Part shown: one piece after another, positions 34,327-41,950 of the stretch
Position numbering within the stretch: the first letter of the stretch is position 1
How the letters are laid out: every line of letters begins with the position of its first letter
Assembly: GCF_008728635.1 (NCBI RefSeq)
Contig: NZ_CP044285.1
Span: forward strand, 2,480,001-2,544,000
Source of the DNA: Hymenobacter baengnokdamensis
Lineage (GTDB): Bacteria > Bacteroidota > Bacteroidia > Cytophagales > Hymenobacteraceae
Length of the DNA stretch: 64,000 nt
Direction: 5' to 3'
Translations under genes and position numbers: made by a program
The notes under the pieces: model-generated
What the model was told of the DNA's origin: nothing
Seen by the model: the letters and a program-made list of their open reading frames with translations, nothing else
Databases searched by the model: none

Positions 34327-35430
34327 ATGAAAAACTTTCCTCGGCTAGCCGGCCGTTTGCTGGCCCTGATGCTGGTAGCTGGCAGCCTCGGCCTGAGCAG
34401 CTGCACCAATTCCGATACCACACCGGTGCTAGGCAACTGGACTGTCGGTAACTCATTTGCCGGTACGGCCCGCAGCAATGCCGTAAGCTTCGTTATCAAT
34501 AACATCGCCTACGTTGGCACAGGTATTGATGCCAATAGCAAGCGCTATAATGACTTCTATGCCTACAACCCGAAAACCGGTAGCTGGACGCAGGTAACGC
34601 CACTGCCGGCTACGGCCCGCTACAATGCTGTAGCCTTTACGGCGGCCGGCAAAGGCTACGTTGGCACCGGCTACGACGGCACCAACTCCGATGTTAACAA
34701 AAACTACCTGAGCGACTTCTGGCAGTTTGACCCCACCGTTAATACTGCCACCACCACCGGTACTACTACTATAACCACTACGGGTAGCTGGAAGCGCGTA
34801 GCCGACTTTCCAATGCCTAACGGGTTAGGCCGCTACAGCGCGGTGGCTGCCAGCGTAAATGATATTGGCTACGTAGGCTGCGGCTACGATGGCAACTTCG
34901 AGAAAGACTTTTATCAGTACGACCCGAAGGCCAACACCTGGGCCCCGCTGGCCAATGGCTTCCCCGGCAACAAGCGCATGGGTGCCCTGGCCTTCACTAT
35001 CAATGGCCAGATGTATGTAGGAACAGGTACCAACAACAGCCAGTATAATACCGATTTCTGGGCTTATAACCCGGCTGGCGGCGGCACCTGGACGCAAAAG
35101 CGCTACCTGGCCAATATCAGCACCTCAACCGATTCGTATGACTATAGCGCTGTGGCGCGGGCCTATGCGTCTTCCTTCGTGATAGGTAACCTCGGCTACG
35201 TAACGGTGGGCAGCAGCAGCGCTGTTAAAACCGACTGCTATGCCTACGACCCCACTATGGATACCTGGACGGCTACCAATCCCTTTTACTTCACCACGGG
35301 CGGCGGGGCTGGTCGTAACTCGGCCGTGTCGTTTGGTATCGGCAATTATGGCTACGTAGGTACCGGTGCCTCGGGTAGCACGCGATTTGATGATTTCTGG
35401 CAGTTTGACCCAAGTGCAGCGCAGCAGTAG
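34327..35430 (+). CDS. Kelch-repeat lipoprotein
   Basis: The 367-residue protein has a lipoprotein signal peptide (LALMLVAGSLGLSSC, lipidated Cys about residue 26). It then has about six Kelch-type repeats, each with a GY-V-G-x-G core, a DF/Y-aromatic strand and a W-T strand (AYVGTGIDANSKRYNDFYAY, GYVGTGYDG, GYVGCGYDG, MYVGTGTNN, GYVTVGSSS). A beta-propeller on the cell surface or in the periplasm is likely. The following DUF4270 gene begins within its last codons, indicating translational coupling. Confidence 0.9.
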   Translation: MKNFPRLAGRLLALMLVAGSLGLSSCTNSDTTPVLGNWTVGNSFAGTARSNAVSFVINNIAYVGTGIDANSKRYNDFYAYNPKTGSWTQVTPLPATARYNAVAFTAAGKGYVGTGYDGTNSDVNKNYLSDFWQFDPTVNTATTTGTTTITTTGSWKRVADFPMPNGLGRYSAVAASVNDIGYVGCGYDGNFEKDFYQYDPKANTWAPLANGFPGNKRMGALAFTINGQMYVGTGTNNSQYNTDFWAYNPAGGGTWTQKRYLANISTSTDSYDYSAVARAYASSFVIGNLGYVTVGSSSAVKTDCYAYDPTMDTWTATNPFYFTTGGGAGRNSAVSFGIGNYGYVGTGASGSTRFDDFWQFDPSAAQQ

Positions 35431-36808
35431 TATTGCTGGCTCGTGCCAGCTAAGGCGCTGGTACCAGTGGCCCTGGGTGCTGTTGCTGGCCCTGGGGCTA
35501 CTGGCTACCGGCTGCTCGCAAGATGTGAGCAACATTGGGGTGGGCCTGCCCACCGCCAATACCAACACGGGGGCTTACCTCGTGGATACGCTCACTATCC
35601 GAAGCTCTACCGTGCTGCGCGATTCGGTGGTTACTTCCAATACGAACTCGCTACTCGTGGGCCGCTACACCGACCCGCAGCTGGGTACCATTACGGCCAA
35701 GAGCTTTGTGCGCCTGGGCTTAACGAGTTCCTTTATCCCGGACCCTACCGCGGTGTACGACTCATTGACGCTGGTACTTACCCTCGACAATTACCGGTAT
35801 GGCGATACAACCAAGACGCAGTCGCTGGTAGAGGTGCATCGGTTTACCGACCCCAACAATGCCATTTCTGCTACGAAGGTGTCGTTTGCCTCGCCCCGCC
35901 TTACACCCCCGCCCAGCTACAGCCCCACGCTGCTCAACTACGATACTATTCAGCGCAAGAACGTAGCGCCGATTGCTCGGGCCCGGCCTACGCTCACTTC
36001 GTTGCGCCTGCATCTGGACAATAACCTGGGGCGCCAGCTACTCGCCGCTGGCCAGCGTGGCCAGCTAAGTACGCAGGATGCGCTGGATAGCTACCTGCCG
36101 GGTATTGCGCTCACCCCAGCGCCTACCGACGACGCCACTATTATCCGGCTGAGTGCCACCTCGAGTGGGGCGGGTATTACGCTCTACTATCACCTGCCTA
36201 CCGACCCCACGACGGTGCTTAGCACCTTTTTCTCGTTTGCAGCCGGCAACCGTCACTTTTACCAGGTAACAGCCGACCGTAGTACCGCGGGCGCCACCAG
36301 CAGTACCAACTTCCCGCAAATGTCGCTACAGGCAGTTCCGGCCGCGCTTACCGGGCAGCAAACCTTCGTTGAAGGTGCGCTGGGCCTGCAAACCCGGCTC
36401 GATTTCCCGTATCTGACCGATATTCAGCAGTATGGCGCTCATATTACCGTAACCAGCGCGCAGCTAATTGCGCCGGTGCCGGCCTTTAGCGTTCTGCAGT
36501 CGCCGTTTGTGCCCGCTCCGCCCCCGCTTATTGTTACGGTTGCCGATGGCAGTAACCGTGTGCAAGCTACTTACCTGGCCAACGTGCCATACATGTCAGG
36601 CATTTCTTCGCTCACCGGCTTGCAGCAGGGCTATTACCAATGGTCGATAGCTACTTACGTCCAACAGGTGCTCAACCGCAATGTGCCAAATAATGGCTTG
36701 CTGCTGGGGTCGGTTACCTCTGCGCTACCCGACCGCGTCGTACTGGGAAGCGCTCAGAATAAAGATAGCAAGCTCCAGCTCCAGCTCTACTTCATAACCG
36801 TGAAGTAA
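35414..36808 (+). CDS. DUF4270 lipoprotein
   Basis: A GTG at 35414, overlapping the Kelch stop by 17 bases, gives a basic start and lipoprotein signal (LRRWYQWPWVLLLALGLLAT then GCSQ). The frame is also open to GTG 35366. The body matches DUF4270, a Bacteroidota-specific family: DTLTIRSSTVLRDSVVTSNT, LLVGRYTDPQLGTITAKSFV, near the start and a beta-rich remainder. The function is unknown; surface or outer-membrane location is inferred. A strong terminator follows. Confidence 0.85.
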   Translation: MQRSSSIAGSCQLRRWYQWPWVLLLALGLLATGCSQDVSNIGVGLPTANTNTGAYLVDTLTIRSSTVLRDSVVTSNTNSLLVGRYTDPQLGTITAKSFVRLGLTSSFIPDPTAVYDSLTLVLTLDNYRYGDTTKTQSLVEVHRFTDPNNAISATKVSFASPRLTPPPSYSPTLLNYDTIQRKNVAPIARARPTLTSLRLHLDNNLGRQLLAAGQRGQLSTQDALDSYLPGIALTPAPTDDATIIRLSATSSGAGITLYYHLPTDPTTVLSTFFSFAAGNRHFYQVTADRSTAGATSSTNFPQMSLQAVPAALTGQQTFVEGALGLQTRLDFPYLTDIQQYGAHITVTSAQLIAPVPAFSVLQSPFVPAPPPLIVTVADGSNRVQATYLANVPYMSGISSLTGLQQGYYQWSIATYVQQVLNRNVPNNGLLLGSVTSALPDRVVLGSAQNKDSKLQLQLYFITVK

Positions 36809-36828
36809 AGCTTGCCGCAGTTAGCTGC

Positions 36829-36886
36829 GATTGCCAGCTGGCCGGGCTACGTATAAGCGTAGCCCGGCCAGCTGGCAATCTTTTTT
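36829..36886 (+). terminator. Rho-independent terminator after DUF4270 gene
   Basis: Very long perfect hairpin: 23-base arms (from GATTGCCAGCTGGCC inward) with a TATAAG loop, followed by TTTTTTT. Confidence 0.95.
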
Positions 36887-36967
36887 TGAGCAGGCTGATA
36901 ACCAGAAGTTAATAAGAGCACGTCAAAAAAAGACAACTAACTCCTACCTACTTCCTGTTAAAGGAGC

Positions 36968-37675
36968 GTGTCTGAACAACTTTCCCCTTCCGCTGCCCGC
37001 CCCGACCTGCTGCGCGTGTCATACGACGACTACCGCGCCTTACCCGCCATCGCTAACTCCGACCTCTCGCGCCTGCGCGATGCCTTGGATGGCCGCCCGC
37101 CGCGGCTCGATTCGGGCTCGGGGGCACTGAGCTTTGGTACTGCGTTTCATACGGCCCTGCTGGAACCTGCCGAGTATCAGGCTGGCCAGCCGGGCCTCAA
37201 CGATACGCTCGTCTGGTGGCTGGTAGAGGGGGTCAAGCTGAATACGGAGCTGCGCCGCCTGCTCGAAAATGGCGTGACGGAGCGTAGTGCCGTATTTAGT
37301 GAGCCCGAAACCGGTACGCTTTGCAAGCTGCGCGCCGACCTGGTGCTCGACCAGCCCGGCCTGCCTTATACAGTGGTAGATTTTAAAACCACGATGGCGC
37401 GCGACGCCGAACACTTTCGGTGGCAATGCTCAGCCTACGACTACGACCGGCAGGCGGCCTTTTACACCGATGCCCTGCGGGCCGAGCGATTTTTACTGGT
37501 GGGCGTGCAGAAAGTAGAGCCTTTTGGCGTCTTTCCCCTCGAAGTGCCTCCCGCTATGCTGGCCGAAGGACGCCGCAAGTATAAGCACCTGCTACAGCTG
37601 CTGCGCGCTCCCGGTACGGCTCCTGCCTATCGCGCAGAGGCAGTGCAGGCAGCCGTGACGGCACTCGGTTTGTAG
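36968..37675 (+). CDS. PD-(D/E)XK nuclease-like protein (RecE/exonuclease VIII type, DUF3799)
   Basis: The 235-residue protein shows the RecE-like nuclease core: LSFGTAFHTALLEPAEYQ, CKLRADLVLD (first Asp), YTVVDFKTT (Asp...Lys pair) and RQAAFYTDAL. The full PD-(D/E)XK set is present. The GTG start at 36968 has AAGGAG only one base before it, an unusual spacing; a second GTG near 37016 is an alternative that leaves the core intact. These exonucleases normally work with a RecT-type annealing protein in prophages, but no such partner or phage gene is near. It may be a domesticated single gene. Confidence 0.82.
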   Translation: MSEQLSPSAARPDLLRVSYDDYRALPAIANSDLSRLRDALDGRPPRLDSGSGALSFGTAFHTALLEPAEYQAGQPGLNDTLVWWLVEGVKLNTELRRLLENGVTERSAVFSEPETGTLCKLRADLVLDQPGLPYTVVDFKTTMARDAEHFRWQCSAYDYDRQAAFYTDALRAERFLLVGVQKVEPFGVFPLEVPPAMLAEGRRKYKHLLQLLRAPGTAPAYRAEAVQAAVTALGL

Positions 37676-37802
37676 CTAGCGCAGCTTTCAGGCGCGTGTA
37701 CACGGTGTAGCCGCGCTCACCCAGCCCCTCTCCAAAGAGCAGAGTGCCAGATAAAAAATGTATTAATATGATAAAATATATTAAATTATTAATTAATATA
37801 TT

Positions 37803-38804
37803 TTAAACAATATTTTGCCGCCTGGCTGATAGTTCGCGCAGTAGCTGCCGCAAAGCGGCTGGCTCGTGGAGCTGCCGCACCAGTAGGGCCAGGTAGTCGG
37901 TTTCGGCGCGAAGGTCGCGCTTTAGCTGGCGCAGGCGAGTGCGCTGCTGCTTTTCGGTGCCACTCCACGGTGCGTTTTCCACTGGCCGCTGGGCGGTGGC
38001 CAGTTCCTGAGTCAGTTGAGTGTACTGCTGCTTCAGAGCGGCCGTATAGCGCTCCAGGAGCACTGCTGCTTCCGTGCCGGGCTCCCCAACTGCTTCCGAC
38101 TCGGCCAGTAACGTAAGCAGCGCGGCCAGGTCGGCAGCGGCATAAGCTGCCGTGATGCGTTGCATTAGCTCAGTTTGAGTCTGCTGGGTGGTCGCATCGG
38201 CCCGAGCGGCCCGGTCTGGATGGTGCAGGCGGGCCAGCTGGCGATAAGCTGCTTTGGTATGCTGTAGCAGGTCGTGGCTTTCATTCGCACGGGTTTTTAG
38301 CTGCTCCTCAGCCTTGGCGCGGGCGCGCTGCTGACGGCGGGCGCGGGCCAGGGCGGCCGCCTGCTCGTGGGGCAGCTCGGGTGGAGCAGCTGACGCGGCA
38401 GGGAGCGGTGGCTCGGAGAGTGGAACGGCGGCCGGCGCGTAGCGGGCCAGCACTTCAGTCTCATCTTCCCCAAACCGTTCCTGTAAGCTTAACGCATTGT
38501 GCACCAGCAGTTCCGTTACTTGCACTTCTTCGGCGCGCGTAAGATAGCCGCTGGTCAGGGCTACTTCCAGCGGCGCATATAAGCTTCGTCGGGCCGCTAC
38601 CGCCGCCACGGCCACCGGCCCCACCTGCCGCCAGTACGTTTGGCGGGCAGCCGCCTGCGAGGCGAGTAGCACCCGCAACTGCTCGCGTAGCGCATTTACG
38701 GCCTCAATGGCCTGGCGAAAGGCCTGCTGAGCTACCGAAGCCGTGCCCTGCGGGGCAGCCTGGTCGGGTAAAAACTGGCGGCGAAGAGCAGAGAAATCGG
38801 ACAC
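37803..38804 (-). CDS. J-domain protein (DnaJ-like, central J domain)
   Basis: From the GTG at 38804 (SDFSALRRQFLPD) the protein has 333 residues; an ATG at 38861 would start inside a long hairpin and is less likely. It is Ala-, Gln- and Arg-rich with long helices on both sides of a J domain at about residues 170-230. The J domain carries the HPD motif (YRQLARLHHPDRAARAD) and an upstream helix (ESHDLLQHTKAAYRQL). It should stimulate DnaK ATPase. Its client is unknown; no Gly/Phe or zinc domain is present, so it is not a general DnaJ. A 45-base AT-rich tract lies after the stop. Confidence 0.8.
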   Translation of the reverse strand: MSDFSALRRQFLPDQAAPQGTASVAQQAFRQAIEAVNALREQLRVLLASQAAARQTYWRQVGPVAVAAVAARRSLYAPLEVALTSGYLTRAEEVQVTELLVHNALSLQERFGEDETEVLARYAPAAVPLSEPPLPAASAAPPELPHEQAAALARARRQQRARAKAEEQLKTRANESHDLLQHTKAAYRQLARLHHPDRAARADATTQQTQTELMQRITAAYAAADLAALLTLLAESEAVGEPGTEAAVLLERYTAALKQQYTQLTQELATAQRPVENAPWSGTEKQQRTRLRQLKRDLRAETDYLALLVRQLHEPAALRQLLRELSARRQNIV

Positions 38805-38820
38805 GTAATAGCAGAAATAG

Positions 38821-38878
38821 CAGCCTGAGAGAATCCTATGTTTGAGCCGTGGCTTAAACATAGGATTCTCTCAGGCTG
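38821..38878. repeat. 28-bp-arm inverted repeat (near-perfect hairpin)
   Basis: Arms 38821-38848 and 38851-38878 are reverse complements except for one base, with a two-base loop (GT). The left arm starts CAGCCTGAGAGAATCCTATG. It is far longer than a usual terminator, has no T run, and lies right before the J-domain gene start. It could be a recombination or element end, or a structured leader. Confidence 0.9.
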
Positions 38879-39115
38879 AGCTGAATGAAGGCGCGGTGCG
38901 CAAGTCCCTGGCTGCTCATGGCATCGAGCTGATTGGGGGCGGCCTACATGAAGCGTATTCATACCGTAATGGCCAACCAGCGCGAGCTGGTGGAGGTGCC
39001 CGGCTCATTTACCCCAAAAATCATGCGCATGGGCGGTGCATAAAAAAGATGACTACGCTAAATCCGGTTCGGGGAACCATTTCGTAAGAAGGATAGGCTC
39101 GCCAGAGCCGTGTTT
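38879..39115. other. Unassigned stretch with coding-like fragments in several frames
   Basis: Rightward from the hairpin, pieces with protein-like composition occur in different frames: VRKSLAAHGIELIGGG, a possible 31-codon frame from ATG 38949 (RIHTVMANQRELVEVPGSF) ending at 39044, and KKDDYAKSGSGNHFVRR. This looks like a decayed gene. A hairpin with a T6 run at 39132-39158 (rightward orientation) would terminate transcripts from here, inside the 3' end of the MOSC gene. Confidence 0.4.
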
Positions 39116-39694
39116 TCATAGCTCAGGAAAGCCCGCTGCCTTTGGCTGCGGGTTTTTTATTGTCTGGGCTGGCTCGGCGGCCGGCAGCACAAGCACCGCA
39201 TCGCCCACCCGCAAGCGGCCCCCCTGCGCAATATGCGCCGTGAGACCGCCGTGGCCGCGCATGGCATTGTAGCCGCCCGCCCCCAGCTCTTCTTCCATGC
39301 GTGAGCAGGGATGGCACTCACCAGTAATGTCAAGAATAACCTCGTTGCCGAGCTGAATCTGCCGGCCTTTGAGGGCCAGCAGGTTAAGGCCGCTGATAAC
39401 GAGATTTCGGCGGAGCCGGCCGGGCGCTAGCGGGCCGGGCAAGCCCAGAAATCCCGCTACGGCCGCCAGGTGCTCGTGCTGAATAAGGGTAATCTGCCGC
39501 TTGCCGCCCGCCTTCGGGCTGGCGTGGTCGCCGGCCAGGTGCCGGTCGGTAATGACCTCGGCCTCAGCTACCGCCTCCAGCGCGGCGCGGCGGGCCGGGC
39601 GCAGCCCTATCCATTCGAGCCGCCCCTGCTGGGGCAGCGTAGCCAGCAGCCGCGCAACCGTCGATTTATCATCGCCAAAAAAAGGAAAAGCCAT
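39116..39694 (-). CDS. MOSC domain-containing protein
   Basis: The 192-residue protein contains the MOSC (molybdenum cofactor sulfurase C-terminal) signature: DRHLAGDHASPKAGGKRQIT, LRRNLVISGLNLLALKGRQI, and DITGECHPCSRMEEELGAGG with the conserved Cys, then LTAHIAQGGRLRVGDAVLVL. Such domains handle molybdenum-cofactor sulfur or N-hydroxylated compounds. The last 15 or so residues are atypical because they are encoded by a terminator-like hairpin. No molybdenum enzyme is adjacent. Confidence 0.9.
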   Translation of the reverse strand: MAFPFFGDDKSTVARLLATLPQQGRLEWIGLRPARRAALEAVAEAEVITDRHLAGDHASPKAGGKRQITLIQHEHLAAVAGFLGLPGPLAPGRLRRNLVISGLNLLALKGRQIQLGNEVILDITGECHPCSRMEEELGAGGYNAMRGHGGLTAHIAQGGRLRVGDAVLVLPAAEPAQTIKNPQPKAAGFPEL

Positions 39695-39776
39695 TGGGTA
39701 AAAAATAACGGGTGAGGGTAAGAATGGGAGGGTTGGGAGATTTAGTATAGTCTGATAATAATGTTCTAGTAATTGC

Positions 39777-40241
39777 CTAAAGTTCGTCGGGCGTGCCGAA
39801 GCCCTCGCGTATCTCGGGGTGGCTAATCTGACCGCCCAGGTTGCCGGCCCTTGCCAGCAGCCCGAAGCTAAGCGCAGCGCCTAGCGCCGTAAGCCACACC
39901 AGCTGCCGCGCCCGACTAGCCTGCTGCCCAAGCTGCAGCAGGGTCAGCAGCGCCAGCGTGCCGGTAGCAGCCAGCACCCAGTAGCCCAGGCGGGCCGCCT
40001 GCGCGTGGTGCTGAATCAGGGCCTGGCTCACGCGGGGCATGTCTTTGACTACCTGGGCGGCGCCCGGCCCCGTTAGCTGCGCGGGCAAACCGGCCACCAC
40101 CGCCAGCACCAGCGCCCAAAGGCCGGCCCGCAATACGGCATCCTGCCGCCAGCCTAAGCCCGCCAGCAGTAGCAGCAACCCCCCCAAAGCTCCAAAAATC
40201 GGGGCGTGATTGAAAAGCAGGTGCCAATGTGCCTGGTTCAT
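39777..40241 (-). CDS. Four-helix membrane protein of unknown function
   Basis: Starting at the ATG 40241 (NQAHWHLLFNHAPIFGALGG), the 154-residue protein has four hydrophobic segments and conserved-looking His residues in or next to helices 1 and 3 (HWHLLFNHAP, HHAQAARLGYW). This resembles DUF2231-like or small heme-binding membrane proteins, but I cannot assign a family firmly. An ATG at 40265 would add eight residues. Confidence 0.7.
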   Translation of the reverse strand: MNQAHWHLLFNHAPIFGALGGLLLLLAGLGWRQDAVLRAGLWALVLAVVAGLPAQLTGPGAAQVVKDMPRVSQALIQHHAQAARLGYWVLAATGTLALLTLLQLGQQASRARQLVWLTALGAALSFGLLARAGNLGGQISHPEIREGFGTPDEL

Positions 40242-40399
40242 AAAACAGAGGGAAAGCCCAGGCATTAGCCCAGTCTAGTGTTTAAAACTTAAAGGTACAA
40301 GCACCAACCCCAGGGCAGCCCTTGCGTATTGATTGGTAGAATGTGCCGGCCACTATTCCCGCTCCGGCTCCGAGTTCTTACACTTTTTAGTTTTTCCTT

Positions 40400-41053
40400 A
40401 TGGCTACGAAAGCCCCAGCTAAAGCCTCTGTTAAAGGCGTCACCAATCTGAAGGGTGCCGGCCAGCCTCAGTCCAACTCTGCCGTCAATATTCAGCCCCT
40501 GCTCAACCAGCAGCTGAAGGCACCCTCGCCTACGCAGCGCTTTGGCACGGTGAGCCAGCGCCTGCCCATCGGCCTCACCGATGAGGTGCGCCTGGCCAGC
40601 GTAAACATGCTCAACCAGCTGCTGGCCGATACTATTTCGCTGCGCGATTTGTATAAAAAGCACCATTGGCAGGTGGTAGGCCCCACGTTCTACCAGCTGC
40701 ACCTGCTCTACGATAAGCACTACGAGGAGCAGGCCGAGCTGGTCGATACGATTGCCGAGCGCATCCAGATTCTGGGCGGCGTAGCCGTGGCAATGGCCGC
40801 CGACGTAGCTGAAACCACCAGCATTCCGCGCCCCCCGCGCGACCGCGAGGAGGCTCCCGTGCAGGTGTCGCGCCTGCTCGAAGCCCACCAGATTATCCTG
40901 AAGAACTGCCACGACTACGCTAAAAAAGCCGATGATGCCGGCGACGACGGCACCAACGACCTGATTGTGAGCAACGTGATGCGTACCAATGAGCTACAGG
41001 TATGGTTCGTGTCGGAGCACATTGTGGAGTCGCCGCTCACGCGGGCCGAGTAA
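40400..41053 (+). CDS. dps: Dps-family ferritin-like DNA-protection protein
   Basis: The 217-residue protein has a Lys-, Ala- and Pro-rich N-terminal extension of about 55 residues, probably for DNA binding. The Dps four-helix bundle follows, with the ferroxidase region YKKHHWQVVGPTFYQLHLLY, DKHYEEQAELVDTIAERI, and NELQVWFVSEHI near the end. It should oxidise and store iron and shield DNA under oxidative or starvation stress. It faces a low-affinity iron permease homologue across a shared terminator hairpin. Confidence 0.95.
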   Translation: MATKAPAKASVKGVTNLKGAGQPQSNSAVNIQPLLNQQLKAPSPTQRFGTVSQRLPIGLTDEVRLASVNMLNQLLADTISLRDLYKKHHWQVVGPTFYQLHLLYDKHYEEQAELVDTIAERIQILGGVAVAMAADVAETTSIPRPPRDREEAPVQVSRLLEAHQIILKNCHDYAKKADDAGDDGTNDLIVSNVMRTNELQVWFVSEHIVESPLTRAE

Positions 41054-41065
41054 CAAGAAAAAGAG

Positions 41066-41136
41066 TACCAACAAGCGGGGTCAAATATAAATAATAATAT
41101 GTATTGTTACTTATGATTTGACCCCGCTTGTTGGTA
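41066..41136. terminator. Bidirectional hairpin between dps and the iron permease gene
   Basis: Perfect 21-base arms (41066-41086 and 41116-41136, TACCAACAAGCGGGGTCAAAT and complement) enclose a 29-base AT-rich loop. It lies between two convergent genes, so a shared 3' end signal is likely, although the big loop is unusual. Confidence 0.7.
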
Positions 41137-41147
41137 AGCTACTGGCG

Positions 41148-41615
41148 CTATTGGCGGTGAGCGGCTAGTTTTTCATGGTGGTTATCTTCAGCTTCTTCCA
41201 CCGAGTGCGTTTCACCCAAGTCGTTGTCGGCCTTGGCTTTGTCGGCCAGCAGGCAATAAAACTGGTGAATAAGCCGGATTTCTTCTTCCGAAAAGTCCTG
41301 GGCGTTGATGAGGCGGTTGCTCGCCCCCTTGGTAGCGGCCAGCAGCTCGTTTAGCTTGAGGTGTAGTACCAGCGAGTCTTTGTTTTGCGCTCGCTGAATC
41401 AGAAATACCATCAAAAAGGTGATGATGGTGGTGCCGGTATTAATCACTAGCTGCCAGGTTTCGGAATAGTGAAAAAGCGGCCCCGACAGTGCCCATACCA
41501 GCACAATACCGACGGCGCTCACAAACACCGAGGTTGTGCCCGAGTACCGGGTAGTTTGTTCCGCAAAGCGGCCGAAGAAAGAAGTCCTGTTCGCTACCTG
41601 GGGAGAGTCGGCCAT
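41148..41615 (-). CDS. Low-affinity iron permease family membrane protein
   Basis: The 155-residue protein has two to three membrane helices and the family block SETWQLVINTGTTIITFLMV, FLIQRAQNKD, then a soluble helical tail rich in Glu, Asp and His. Relatives are annotated by similarity to fungal Fet4, but transport activity in bacteria is weakly supported. Convergent with dps. Confidence 0.88.
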   Translation of the reverse strand: MADSPQVANRTSFFGRFAEQTTRYSGTTSVFVSAVGIVLVWALSGPLFHYSETWQLVINTGTTIITFLMVFLIQRAQNKDSLVLHLKLNELLAATKGASNRLINAQDFSEEEIRLIHQFYCLLADKAKADNDLGETHSVEEAEDNHHEKLAAHRQ

Positions 41616-41734
41616 TGAGAATAGTAGAAAAAAATGTAAGCTGCGAGCAGGAGCTAATATCCTGCCAAGTAAGCGATAAAGCTATGAGTAGTGCCTGAGC
41701 CTCCACTTTTTTAGGCGTAAAATGCCCCAGGCAA

Positions 41735-41765
41735 TTTGCAAAAGCAAGCCGGCGTAGTACATTTG
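41735..41765 (+). promoter_or_regulatory. Bacteroidota-type promoter for tRNA-Leu
   Basis: TTTG (41735-41738), 19 bases, then TACATTTG (41758-41765): an exact match to the phylum's primary sigma consensus, 65 bases before the tRNA. Confidence 0.85.
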
Positions 41766-41829
41766 CACCCGCTTCGCCGCCTCAGCGAAGCCGGCCCTGA
41801 GCCGACTACAAAGTTGCCGATTGCTTTTT

Positions 41830-41911
41830 GCGCACGTGGTGAAACTGGTAGACACGCCATCTTGAGGGGGTGGTGCCTTCGGGTGTGGGAGTTCGAATCT
41901 CCCCGCGCGCA
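41830..41911 (+). tRNA. tRNA-Leu (anticodon GAG)
   Basis: The class II cloverleaf has acceptor GCGCACG with CGCGCGC (one A-C mismatch at pair 5-68), D arm GTGAAACTGGTAGACAC, anticodon stem CCATC/GGTGG with loop TTGAGGG (anticodon GAG), a variable arm with GCCTTCGGGT, and T arm GGGAG-TTCGAAT-CTCCC. The CCA end is not encoded. Confidence 0.93.
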
Positions 41912-41920
41912 CGCAATAGT

Positions 41921-41950
41921 AAAAAAGCCCGCTGCCAAGCGGGCTTTTTT
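41921..41950. terminator. Bidirectional terminator between tRNA-Leu and rqcH
   Basis: Hairpin AAAAAAGCCCGCT, loop GCCA, AGCGGGCTTTTTT; T runs on both strands serve the tRNA (rightward) and the convergent rqcH gene, whose stop codon overlaps it. Confidence 0.93.
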
